Shown: positions 17,147 through 24,957 of the stretch, in pieces | Layout: each line of letters opens with the position of its first letter | Position numbering within the stretch: position 1 is the stretch's first letter | NCBI RefSeq assembly: GCF_009765875.1 | Contig: NZ_LMUP01000009.1 | Span: 62,001 to 126,000, forward strand | Length of the DNA: 64,000 nucleotides | Source of the DNA: Pedobacter sp. L105 | GTDB lineage: Bacteria > Bacteroidota > Bacteroidia > Sphingobacteriales > Sphingobacteriaceae | Direction of reading: 5' to 3' | Position numbers and translations under genes: made by a program | Notes under the pieces: generated by a model | What the model was told of the DNA's origin: nothing | Databases searched by the model: none | What the model saw: the letters and a program-made list of their open reading frames with translations, nothing else

Positions 17147-17725
17147 ATGATATCAACCCTGCTTTTTGAAAGTTTTAATAAATACGCCAGGATCAGTGAA
17201 ACTGATTTTGAAGTGATAGAACAGCATATTACCAAACGTTTCGTAAAGAAAAGAAAGACCTTACTCATGCAAGGTGAAGCTAGCCGATACATATATTTTG
17301 TTGAAAAAGGTGCTCTTCGGTCTTATTCGATAGATAAAGTTGGTAATGAGCATGTATTACAGCTGGCTATTGAAGGGCACTGGATAGCTGATTTATCCAG
17401 CTTCGTAAGTCAATCACCTGGAAATATTAATATTGAAGCGATTGAAGATAGTGAGGTTCTATTGTTGCCTCATCATGATCTGGAATCATTGTTCGAACAA
17501 ATTCCGCAGATGGAACGGTTCTTTCGACAGCTCTACCAGCGGGCTTATGTAACTTTACAACAGCGACATCATGCTGCACAAAGCGATCATGCCGAAGAAA
17601 GATACCGGCAACTGATCCATGAACATCCTTACGTCGCTGCCCGTATTCCGTTGATTTATATTGCTTCATATTTAGGTATAACGCCAGAAAGCCTGAGCCG
17701 GATCAGGAAGCAGCTTTTCAGTTAA
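17147..17725 (+). CDS. Crp/Fnr-family regulator
   Basis: The 192-residue protein has an N-terminal cyclic-nucleotide-binding-like beta-roll (LLMQGEASRYIYFVEKGALR, IEGHWIADLSSFV), a dimerisation helix and a C-terminal winged HTH whose recognition helix region reads YLGITPESLSRIRKQL. There is no Fnr-type cysteine cluster. This short subfamily is abundant in Bacteroidota, usually as one-component regulators with unknown ligands. It is the last gene of the 15834-17725 gene run. The three CRP-like palindromes at 31616-31705 are candidate targets for such a protein, but nothing links this gene to them directly. Confidence 0.88.
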   Translation: MISTLLFESFNKYARISETDFEVIEQHITKRFVKKRKTLLMQGEASRYIYFVEKGALRSYSIDKVGNEHVLQLAIEGHWIADLSSFVSQSPGNINIEAIEDSEVLLLPHHDLESLFEQIPQMERFFRQLYQRAYVTLQQRHHAAQSDHAEERYRQLIHEHPYVAARIPLIYIASYLGITPESLSRIRKQLFS

Positions 17726-17845
17726 ATACTTCAAAGACTAAAGCAAAATAGCCTATTTAGGAATTTGCAATCAATAAGGGGAAAATATTTTTTAAATTCC
17801 TTTGCTCAATTCCTTCTTCGCCGTTTGAGACTTTGTCGGCTTCTT

Positions 17846-17903
17846 TTTTACGAAAATCTGGCTAACCCAGCGAATATTCATTTTACGATGATCTGGCTAA
17901 CCC
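17846..17903 (+). repeat. two imperfect 23-bp direct repeats, 35-bp period
   Basis: TTTTACGAAAATCTGGCTAACCC (positions 17846-17868) recurs at 17881-17903 with two mismatches. It lies between the convergent ends of the Crp/Fnr gene and the AraC gene, where an operator is not expected. The GGCTAA core resembles the operator half-site at 56914. Confidence 0.6.
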
Positions 17904-17940
17904 GGTATATTAACAATATGCTGAATGCAGATATCAATTA

Positions 17941-18741
17941 TCATAACCCTACTTTCCCTTCCGCCAATTGAGAAGGTGAATATCCAAACAATTTCTTGAA
18001 GGCAAATGAAAAATGAGACAATCCTTCAAACCCCAGGTCCATATAAATTTCAGATGGTCTTTTGTTTGCTTTGTCGATGAGGAAATATGCATCTTCCAAA
18101 CGTTTTCGCACCAGCCAGCGACTGGGCGAATCATCAAATACGGTATTGAAATCTCTTTTGAAAGCCGATAAACTTCTTCCTGTAAGGTAAGCAAAGCGTT
18201 CAATACCTACGTTAAAGCGGTAATTGCGGTTCATAAACTCTTCCAGATCTATTTTTGCAGGTATACCATAGTCAAAGAACACCCCGGATAGTTCGGGTTG
18301 TAATTGCAATAAAATAAGCAGTAATTCTTCCCGTTTGACATCAAAAAAAGCATTGTCCATTTCTCCCCGATGGTTGTAATAAGGTAATAAAGATTGGATA
18401 AAATGCGGGATCAAATTATTCTCCGGTAATCCCAAAAATGATTCATCCGATTTGAAAGGTGATGAAACAAACTTGTGTTTTTCCTGGAATTTTCTCAAAA
18501 ATGATTCATCAAACACGAAAATTATCTTTTCTGCCTTATGGTTGTCTTTTCCCTGGTTTAAACGGCTCAAACGATTTTTGCGGACAATTCCATATTCAGC
18601 TGTCCGCAAGGTATAATCTTTACCGCCGTAATAACCACTCATCGTTCCGTTTACCATATAAAAAAAGAGGTGCTCGGCAATAAATTGTTCTTGCGTTATG
18701 GCAGGTCCGATAAGGCAGGTTTTGTTGACAGAAGTTTTCAT
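17941..18741 (-). CDS. AraC-family regulator (266 residues)
   Basis: The N-terminal half (FFYMVNGTMSGYYGGKDYTL, then KIIFVFDESFLRKFQEKH) is a beta-rich sensor of the ExsA-like AraC type. The C-terminal domain has a first HTH (ERFAYLTGRSLSAFKRDFNT) and a second (IYMDLGFEGLSHFSFAFKKLFG). The tail after the second HTH is short. It lies 91 bp after the start of the SDR gene at 18833-19753, in the same SDR-upstream, AraC-downstream order as other modules but from a different AraC subfamily. The target is probably the SDR gene or itself; this is inferred from position only. Confidence 0.85.
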   Translation of the reverse strand: MKTSVNKTCLIGPAITQEQFIAEHLFFYMVNGTMSGYYGGKDYTLRTAEYGIVRKNRLSRLNQGKDNHKAEKIIFVFDESFLRKFQEKHKFVSSPFKSDESFLGLPENNLIPHFIQSLLPYYNHRGEMDNAFFDVKREELLLILLQLQPELSGVFFDYGIPAKIDLEEFMNRNYRFNVGIERFAYLTGRSLSAFKRDFNTVFDDSPSRWLVRKRLEDAYFLIDKANKRPSEIYMDLGFEGLSHFSFAFKKLFGYSPSQLAEGKVGL

Positions 18742-18832
18742 TTCGTATTAAATTTCTCCCCTCGCGGGTTTTGTTTTTTTACCGCCGGCTATTGGGCACC
18801 GATCACAAAATTACATAGTTTTTGCCTGTTGT

Positions 18833-19753
18833 TTATGATTTAAACTTTGATAAAAAACTCCTTGTCTGGGTAACTACTTCATCTTGAAATGCTGGTCTGC
18901 GCACCAATTCAGAACCTAACATGTGTTCCCCTTTTTCATCATAATAGACTCCAGTTTCGTTAGAAGACCCTGTAAGTACATCGGCCTCCAGTTTTGCAGC
19001 TAACTTAGGTGTGCTCCAGTATTTCAAATGGGGGGCAAGCAATGGCAGCAAGTAATTAGCCAAAAAACGGAAAAAGGCGTTAGCATCCCGGCCAAGGCCG
19101 GTATTAGGCGTAAATCCTGGCTCAATGGCATTGATACGTAACCTTGGGTTTTCCCGTGCCAGCGCGAATGTTGCCGCCAGAATGCATTGTTTGGACGTTG
19201 CATAGGCATCGGCACCTGGCATTTTAGATCCTCCGGCCATCCATTCGCCGCGAGCGCTTGCTTCTACAGACAGAAAACGCCCACCACGGAAGCCCGCCGT
19301 CTTTGCTGGTTTTCGCTCAGGATCTTCTACACCTGATGCTACAAAGGCAACATGTGCACCATCAGGCAGATGGGGAAGGAGTGCTTCGGTTAGGGCGAAA
19401 GGGCCCAGATGGTCGGTTGCAAAAGTCATGTCCCAACCCTGGGCATTTTTTGTAGGACGCATTTGCATAATGCCAGCATTGTTCAATAAGCCAGCAAGAG
19501 GAAGTTGAAGCGCAATGATTTCATTGGCTGCGCGTTTCACGCTGGCCATATCTGAAAGGTCGCACACTACGGCAAAAGCTTGTTGGCCTTTTTGGTTTAT
19601 TGAATTTTTTAACTCGTGGAGTTTTATTCGGTCGCGACCCACCAAAACGACTATATTCTTTTTAGCTATTTCAAAGGCCGCCAGCTTACCAAAGCCGGAG
19701 GTGGGGCCGGTAATAATGTATGCTTTTTTATCTTCCAACATTGTATTTGACAT
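18833..19753 (-). CDS. short-chain dehydrogenase/reductase
   Basis: The ATG at 19751-19753 (MSNTMLEDKKAYIITG) is preferred over an upstream GTG at 19760-19762, which would add only MKI. The protein has 306 residues, with the cofactor motif TGPTSGFGK, the structural motif LNNAGIMQM, a catalytic YATSK and PGFTPNTGL. The length and the RNFLSKF-like tail fit the retinol dehydrogenase/light-dependent protochlorophyllide reductase-like branch of classical SDRs. An NADP-dependent carbonyl reductase is the family expectation; the substrate is unknown. It is divergent from nothing close by; the MerR gene upstream runs the same way. Confidence 0.87.
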   Translation of the reverse strand: MSNTMLEDKKAYIITGPTSGFGKLAAFEIAKKNIVVLVGRDRIKLHELKNSINQKGQQAFAVVCDLSDMASVKRAANEIIALQLPLAGLLNNAGIMQMRPTKNAQGWDMTFATDHLGPFALTEALLPHLPDGAHVAFVASGVEDPERKPAKTAGFRGGRFLSVEASARGEWMAGGSKMPGADAYATSKQCILAATFALARENPRLRINAIEPGFTPNTGLGRDANAFFRFLANYLLPLLAPHLKYWSTPKLAAKLEADVLTGSSNETGVYYDEKGEHMLGSELVRRPAFQDEVVTQTRSFLSKFKS

Positions 19754-19869
19754 GATTTTCACTATTTAATTAAAACTATACCACAAATATCAGCTGTATA
19801 ATTTTAATCTGTTTGCGTGAAAAGCCCAATGTTATTGTCGCTAAAAGCCCAGGATAGATTGCTAAGTTG

Positions 19870-20232
19870 CTAGCATAATCCTTTTTCTACATCCTTCTTC
19901 GCCTCCAGCAGAAATTTTTTGACTTCTTTCAGTTGCTTGATTTTAAGATCAACTTCGTTGATCTTTTTATCCACTATTTCTACTTTCGCACTGAGCGTTA
20001 GTTTTTCATCAAACCATTCCTGTAATAGGGTATTGATTTCAGCTAAGCTGAAACCTGCTTTTTTTGAGGCTATAATCCAACTTAAGGTTTCTACCAGGAT
20101 TTCATCATACTGTTTGTATGTATTGGATTTTACGGTTTCATCGGTATTGCCTTTTATCAATCCAAGATTCTCATAGTACCTCAATGTATGGATGGTAACT
20201 CCTGTTCGTTTTGATAATTCGTTGATTAGCAT
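19870..20232 (-). CDS. MerR-family regulator
   Basis: The 120-residue protein has an N-terminal winged HTH (INELSKRTGVTIHTLRYYE) and a C-terminal dimerisation coiled coil rich in Lys, Glu and Leu (KINEVDLKIKQLKEVKKFL). A single Cys is the last residue, so a metal-binding site is unlikely. It is divergent from the reductase gene at 20355, and the 122-bp gap contains a perfect palindrome at 20266-20278. This arrangement is typical of a MerR regulator that controls an adjacent detoxifying reductase and itself. Confidence 0.9.
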   Translation of the reverse strand: MLINELSKRTGVTIHTLRYYENLGLIKGNTDETVKSNTYKQYDEILVETLSWIIASKKAGFSLAEINTLLQEWFDEKLTLSAKVEIVDKKINEVDLKIKQLKEVKKFLLEAKKDVEKGLC

Positions 20233-20265
20233 GATCCTGTGATAATGTTGATAACTATAGTTGAT

Positions 20266-20278
20266 GTATAGACTATAC
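20266..20278. promoter_or_regulatory. palindromic MerR operator candidate
   Basis: GTATAGACTATAC is a perfect 13-bp palindrome around a central A, followed by a further CTATAC four bases on. It lies 33 bp upstream of the MerR start and 77 bp upstream of the reductase start. MerR proteins bind dyads in such divergent promoters. Confidence 0.55.
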
Positions 20279-20354
20279 TCTATACTTGTATATTGTAAAA
20301 CTACTATCTAACATTGCCAAATCAAAATTCTTTTATCTAAAACAAATATTTGAA

Positions 20355-20987
20355 ATGAAAAATTTAGCAATCATTGGAAGTACAGGTTCCACCGGGAAAG
20401 AATTAGTCCGACTAGCATTAGAATCAAACTATTACGTTACAGTTGTTGAAAGATCTTCAAATTCTATACCGGTGCAGGGAAATTTAAAAGTAGTAAAAGG
20501 AGATGTCACTGATTTGGAAAGCCTTGTATCATCCCTCCGAAATATTGATGTTGTAATCAGCTGCTTTGGCCCGGCTAAACATAAAGAAGTGGGTAATTTA
20601 ATGTCTTTAGGAGCCACCAACATTGTAAAAGCCTGTGAACTCAATAGTGTAAAACGTTTTGTTTTTATGAGTGGGTTTGTACAATCAGACGGCGAAGAGT
20701 TTTCTCTTTTGACCAGGCTGGCCATTAAGGTATTCCGTATTTATTATAAGGATTCTTACAAAGACAAAGTGATCGCTGAAGCAGCTATAGAAAAAAGTAA
20801 AATGGAGTGGGTGATTGTCAGGGCTTCGGGTTTAGCTCACAGCCAACCTACTGGACTATACAAGGCCGGAGTTAAAGAGGGCATATCTTTTAACCTGATG
20901 TCATATGCTGACTGTGCGTTATGTTTGCTTGATGCTGTAGAAGAAACCAGGTGGACAAACCAGATCATCAACGTGGGTAAATATTAG
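20355..20987 (+). CDS. NAD(P)-binding oxidoreductase (BVR-B-like)
   Basis: The ATG at 20355 starts directly with the Rossmann fold (MKNLAIIGSTGSTGKEL), with GxxGxxG at residues 8-14. The earlier start at 20286 would add an AT-rich, non-homologous leader. The 210-residue protein has VVISCFGPAKHKE, RFVFMSGFVQSDG and a C-terminal ALCLLDAVEETRWTNQIINVG. It belongs to the NAD(P)H-binding (NmrA/biliverdin reductase B-like) family, which reduces flavins or quinones. It is controlled by the divergent MerR gene, by inference. A decayed copy of its last 56 codons is at 23652-23822. Confidence 0.85.
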   Translation: MKNLAIIGSTGSTGKELVRLALESNYYVTVVERSSNSIPVQGNLKVVKGDVTDLESLVSSLRNIDVVISCFGPAKHKEVGNLMSLGATNIVKACELNSVKRFVFMSGFVQSDGEEFSLLTRLAIKVFRIYYKDSYKDKVIAEAAIEKSKMEWVIVRASGLAHSQPTGLYKAGVKEGISFNLMSYADCALCLLDAVEETRWTNQIINVGKY

Positions 20988-21014
20988 TACCCAGGTTGAG
21001 ACATCTGATCATCG

Positions 21015-21845
21015 TTATAGCACATGAGGGTTACTAACAATGCGCTCCACCTCTTTAAAATTATCAGGGCTATATCCATCAAATTTTTCTACTATGATTC
21101 CATTTTTGTCAATCAAGAATGAAGTAGGCATAGCTTGAACGCCATAAAGGGTTTTAATTTTCCCTGACATTCCGGCCATGTCAGAAACATTGTACCATAT
21201 AATTCCATCAGCCTTAGCGGCAGCTTCCCATTCTACTTTATTAACGTCTAATGAAAAATTAACAAGAGCTACATTCTTTGATAGTGAATCATAGTTTTTA
21301 CTGATCTCTTTGTTTTCCATTCTACATGGTCCACAGCCAAGGCTGCCGAAAGTCAGATAGATGTATTTATCCTTAAGCGCGGATAGTTTAAATGGTTTAC
21401 CCTGGATATCCAGTACTTGAAAATCCTTAAAATGATCTCCTTTTTTGACAAGGTTTTCTGAGATGAAAACCTTTAGAGCTACTGCATTGCCCGTGTTTTT
21501 CAGAAATGCTGGTAAAGCTTTATAGAGGAGGACTACAGAATCCTTTGGGATAGAATTTCTGTTTCGATAAATAATATCAAGGCCGAGGTAGGAGTCAATA
21601 TGTTTTTTTCCAAAGGACACGTAAATATTCATAAAGGCATCATTTGCCACATTAAATACTTTAACTAGTCTGGATCTCTGGATGCTGTCTACATATAATT
21701 TTCTGGTGACGCTATCATAAGCAGAAAGGTAGACCCGCTCATATTTTCGCTCAAGCTGATCCAATTGGGTTTGCAAAGTTTGCTCTTTACCGCCTGTGGC
21801 AATATAGTTTGTCTTCATCTCAGTGATGGGCGATTTAAAAGTCAT
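21015..21845 (-). CDS. thioredoxin-like TlpA family protein without signal peptide
   Basis: The 276-residue protein has a C-terminal TlpA/AhpC-TSA thioredoxin domain (about 145-270): FKDFQVLDIQGKPFKLSAL, the redox motif CGPC in LGCGPCRMENKE and the cis-Pro segment QAMPTSFLIDK. The preceding region resembles the linker that follows DUF4369 in Bacteroidota TlpA proteins, but DUF4369 and the usual signal peptide or lipobox are absent. The start ATG lies 11 bp after the BlaR1-like stop, which suggests translational coupling. It is the third gene of the BlaI/BlaR1/TlpA operon. Either it acts in the cytoplasm, or the gene lost its 5' part. Confidence 0.78.
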   Translation of the reverse strand: MTFKSPITEMKTNYIATGGKEQTLQTQLDQLERKYERVYLSAYDSVTRKLYVDSIQRSRLVKVFNVANDAFMNIYVSFGKKHIDSYLGLDIIYRNRNSIPKDSVVLLYKALPAFLKNTGNAVALKVFISENLVKKGDHFKDFQVLDIQGKPFKLSALKDKYIYLTFGSLGCGPCRMENKEISKNYDSLSKNVALVNFSLDVNKVEWEAAAKADGIIWYNVSDMAGMSGKIKTLYGVQAMPTSFLIDKNGIIVEKFDGYSPDNFKEVERIVSNPHVL

Positions 21846-21856
21846 GGCAATATTTT

Positions 21857-23164
21857 CTACCTGTACAATTGCATAAAAATTACACCCTTGCCCGCTTTTT
21901 TGCCCCAGTATTTAATAGCAGCACTATCCTTTGGTGTGAAAAAGCCAAATATTGGCCTTCTTGTCATCACGAAATTCAGCTTACCAGCGGATTTTATTGA
22001 ATCCCTTACCTGCTTGTCAGTAAGTATAATTTTGTCGTCAATTACAAAGATTCCTTTATATCGTTTTACCTGTCCTGTGCTATCAGGAACCAGGTTAAAC
22101 TTCACTGTGTCAGTAGTTGCATCGATAGTTATTTTGGATAGTAACCTACGAGCGGTAGCAGCTTTGTGTACTACTTTTTTTACTGGTTTAGCAATTAATA
22201 AGGGTAGCTCTTTTGTGGACTGAGGTATGGAAATGTTTTTGGTGATTAACTGCTTTAGCCTGGTTTCCATAACTTTGTTCTTTTTAGATCCTGTAAACGC
22301 AGATAGCAAAAGCACAGCCGGCAAAAATAAAAAGTACCCGCTCGCCCTTGCTGGCTGCGGTGCCGATCTGTTCATCATATGGATCCGCTCTTTCAATTTT
22401 GAAGAAAAGAAAGAATTTGCAGGAAGATATATGGGCGTTTTTAAAGCAGTTGCAAGCAGGGTAAGTTGGTAGCTTTTGGCATCAACCCCGGTATTCAGTG
22501 TAGCCTCATCAGCCAAATATTCAAGGTTTAGTTTTACCTGTCGATGATATAAATAGATTAGCGGATTGAACCAGAGAATTATACAGGAAATTTCGGTGAG
22601 TAATACATCCAGGCTATGCCATTGTCTGACATGTGCACACTTATGTAAGATGATTTGACGATATCTTTCTGAATCAAATGTAGAAGGTGAAATCACGATA
22701 TAATGGAAAAAAGAGAAGGGAGAAGTAGAAGAGGATGGATCACAATAGATTATTCCGCGGTACTTTTTTCTACTGCTTTTTTTAATGATCATTGCAAGCT
22801 GAATCAGGTGCCATATAAAAGCAAAAAACAAGGCGATAATTACTAATACATAAACTTTGATAGCTAACCCAGGGTAATCAAAAGGTACCTGATGTTTTGA
22901 TACCGTGCCGGGGCCTAAAGGGACTATCTGCAATGGATGTCCTGAAGAGAGAGAAGGCCTGACCTGATTTTGTGCTTTCAGTAACGGTTGTCCAAAATTT
23001 AAAGCAGGGGAAAGAGGAAATATAAAACCAGCAAACAGGACAACTATAAGAATGAACCTATTTGCTACCAAAAACTTCTCTTTTCTAAAAAACAGATAGT
23101 ATAATAGAAAAAGTACAGTAAATACAACATTAACTTTAACCAGGTAGGAGAGTAGGTTTTCCAT
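21857..23164 (-). CDS. BlaR1/M56-like membrane protein, catalytic Glu missing
   Basis: The 435-residue protein has N-terminal membrane segments (VVFTVLFLLYYLFF, FILIVVLFAGFIFPL, VLVIIALFFAFIWHLIQL) and a M56 peptidase domain. The zinc motif reads HKCAH (LHKCAHVRQWHSLD) where the family has HExxH, so the general-base Glu is a Lys while both His and the downstream ligand Glu (LEYLADE) remain. A C-terminal extracytoplasmic tail follows another membrane segment. BlaR1-type proteins cleave the BlaI repressor after signal binding. This one probably signals without proteolysis or is impaired. It starts 2 bp after the BlaI-like gene. Confidence 0.85.
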   Translation of the reverse strand: MENLLSYLVKVNVVFTVLFLLYYLFFRKEKFLVANRFILIVVLFAGFIFPLSPALNFGQPLLKAQNQVRPSLSSGHPLQIVPLGPGTVSKHQVPFDYPGLAIKVYVLVIIALFFAFIWHLIQLAMIIKKSSRKKYRGIIYCDPSSSTSPFSFFHYIVISPSTFDSERYRQIILHKCAHVRQWHSLDVLLTEISCIILWFNPLIYLYHRQVKLNLEYLADEATLNTGVDAKSYQLTLLATALKTPIYLPANSFFSSKLKERIHMMNRSAPQPARASGYFLFLPAVLLLSAFTGSKKNKVMETRLKQLITKNISIPQSTKELPLLIAKPVKKVVHKAATARRLLSKITIDATTDTVKFNLVPDSTGQVKRYKGIFVIDDKIILTDKQVRDSIKSAGKLNFVMTRRPIFGFFTPKDSAAIKYWGKKAGKGVIFMQLYR

Positions 23165-23166
23165 GA

Positions 23167-23532
23167 TTATTTGTTTTTCTTTTCTATCAATTCCATAATT
23201 TCTTTTAATTCTGCTACAGAAATTTCTTCCTGTTCTGCAAAAAAGGTAACCGCATTTTTGATGGAATTATTAAACAAGCCTGCTAGCAGCGGTTTTACAA
23301 AACGTGTTGTATATTCTTTCATGGAAATTGCAGCGGAGTAACGATGGGTAGTTCCAAAATCTTCAATCTTTAAAAAACCTTTCTCTGCAAGTCTTCTCAT
23401 CATAGTAGAAACAGTACTGATATGTGGCTTAGGATCAGGTAATGATTCTCTAACTTCTTTTGCAAAAACTTTCTTTTGTTCCCAGGTGATCTTCATCAAT
23501 GCTTCTTCTTTTTCACTTAGTCTTCGTTTCAT
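23167..23532 (-). CDS. BlaI/MecI-family repressor
   Basis: The 121-residue protein has the penicillinase repressor fold: LSEKEEALMKITWEQKKVF, a winged HTH with STVSTMMRRLAEKGFLK and the wing FGTTHRYSA, then a C-terminal dimerisation helix pair (FVKPLLAGLF, ISVAELKEIMELIEKK). It heads the operon with the BlaR1-like and TlpA-like genes. A perfect TACAATTGTA palindrome lies 36 bp upstream of its start, matching the TACA/TGTA operator logic of the family. In Bacteroidota such pairs control many functions besides beta-lactamases, and no beta-lactamase gene is present here. Confidence 0.92.
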   Translation of the reverse strand: MKRRLSEKEEALMKITWEQKKVFAKEVRESLPDPKPHISTVSTMMRRLAEKGFLKIEDFGTTHRYSAAISMKEYTTRFVKPLLAGLFNNSIKNAVTFFAEQEEISVAELKEIMELIEKKNK

Positions 23533-23567
23533 ACTGCAATGTAGAATTAATAATGTAATTTATCAAC

Positions 23568-23577
23568 TACAATTGTA
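23568..23577. promoter_or_regulatory. BlaI-type operator
   Basis: TACAATTGTA is a perfect palindrome with the TACA/TGTA half-sites recognised by BlaI/MecI proteins. It lies 36 bp upstream of the BlaI-like start at 23532 and is the likely autoregulatory site of the operon. Confidence 0.6.
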
Positions 23578-23651
23578 ATTTAATTTTTAATTGTTTTTAT
23601 AGCTGAATTTGAGATCATTGAGAATACGAAACTGATGGTGATTTGCTAGGT

Positions 23652-23822
23652 GTCAGGGTTTCGGGTTTATCACACAGTCAGCCTACTGGGCGGTGCAAGG
23701 CAGGAGTTAAAGAGAGCATATCTTTTAATTTGATGTCTTATGCTAACTGTGCCTTATGTTTGCTTGACGCTGTAGAAGAAACCAGGTGGACAAACCAGAT
23801 TATCAACCTGGGAAAGTATTAA
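23652..23822 (+). pseudogene. decayed 3' copy of the reductase gene at 20355
   Basis: An open stretch of 56 codons plus stop matches the last 56 codons of the gene at 20355-20987. Of the 56 encoded residues, 47 are identical by my count, including AVEETRWTNQII. It has no start codon, and a TAG lies just before it in the preceding sequence. The similarity begins around 23633. It is a partial duplicate separated from its source by the BlaI/BlaR1/TlpA operon. Confidence 0.85.
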
Positions 23823-23835
23823 TACTGATAATTAG

Positions 23836-24822
23836 CTAATTATGGCCAGCTATGGTTGCGTTAATCGCATGCAGCAATGACAGGTCGCCAGTAGTATCCT
23901 GTAACAATTGCCACATCATTACGCCACCAGCTTTTTGTAAAGCCAGCTGTACTTTGGATTTAATGGTGGGTATTCCATTGTAATAAATAATGCCTCCTCC
24001 AGGTAATGTTACCTGATCTGTGTTTTCAGCCCCAGGATATTGGGCAACCAAATTTTTAAAGCTAATGCTGGAAGGTGCGTTTGTTCCAAAACCATAACCG
24101 TAAAAAGGTACGCCAAGATTAAGCTTATCTTTTTTTATACCTCGAGTGGTACTCCAATAGGTTAAATCGTCCACTGCCATATCATAAGGCGCATCCTGAC
24201 CAGGATTTGAAAGGTTCCAGGGACCGGTTTTATCATAAGACATGATATTGATAAAATCAAACTGGGATAAAGCTTTATCTGTGTATTGAGTGCCATAAGC
24301 TGTAGCCACTGCTGCGGTGATCATTTTGCCTTTTAGTTTTAAGGCAGCAGCAAGTCCCGTAACAAAATTTTCATAGTTGTTATCAATGCGTGTGCTTTCC
24401 AAATCGACATCTACCCCATCAAAACCATTAGTTACAGCGACCTCTACCAGCTTTTTTATAAAGTCATTACGACTGCTGTCTGCCAGTAAAGTAGCATAAT
24501 ATGCTGGTGCAGAGCCTCCGCCAATAGAAGCCATAACTTTAACATTTTTTTGATGGGCAGTGGCAATGATAGTGCTTAAACCGCTGAATACCGGAAAATT
24601 GCCATTTTGATCAGGATTGATAAAAGCGACATTAAGATGGGTTATCCTGGTAAAATCAAAATTCGCTGCATTTCCTGCTGCAATATCAGATTGTAGCAAG
24701 TAGCCAATGATTTTAAAACCGGGGTTTTTTCCAGGAACAGTCAATGTTATGCCTGCGCTGCTTTTTTGTACCCCTAAAATTACCACAATAAATAAAACTG
24801 CAATCCAAAATCTGTTTTTCAC
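23836..24822 (-). CDS. GH18 chitinase-like glycosidase, secreted
   Basis: The 328-residue protein starts with a signal peptide (MKNRFWIAVLFIVVILGV). The GH18 barrel follows: FKIIGYLLQSDI, NVAFINPDQNG, KVMASIGGG (the conserved SxGG strand), the catalytic DxxDxDxE motif as DGVDVDLES, FINIMSYDKTGPW and a terminal MMWQLLQD. All key acidic residues are present. No carbohydrate-binding module is visible. GH18 enzymes cleave chitin or other N-acetylglucosamine polymers. It is followed by no polysaccharide-utilisation genes. Its 3' end is convergent with the reductase fragment at 23652. Confidence 0.9.
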   Translation of the reverse strand: MKNRFWIAVLFIVVILGVQKSSAGITLTVPGKNPGFKIIGYLLQSDIAAGNAANFDFTRITHLNVAFINPDQNGNFPVFSGLSTIIATAHQKNVKVMASIGGGSAPAYYATLLADSSRNDFIKKLVEVAVTNGFDGVDVDLESTRIDNNYENFVTGLAAALKLKGKMITAAVATAYGTQYTDKALSQFDFINIMSYDKTGPWNLSNPGQDAPYDMAVDDLTYWSTTRGIKKDKLNLGVPFYGYGFGTNAPSSISFKNLVAQYPGAENTDQVTLPGGGIIYYNGIPTIKSKVQLALQKAGGVMMWQLLQDTTGDLSLLHAINATIAGHN

Positions 24823-24957
24823 TTCTGTTCTTTTTGCTAATCTATTAAATTAACATTTTATCTGCAAACCTCCATTGTGCTGTTATCTCATTGCCAAAGG
24901 GATTTGATGGGTTGGGGGAGGAAACGCCTGATCAACTAAATTGAAATCATTAAACCT

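Noticed and set aside
23652..23822. Independent small gene
   Set aside because: No start codon; the sequence is clearly a copy of the end of the gene at 20355.
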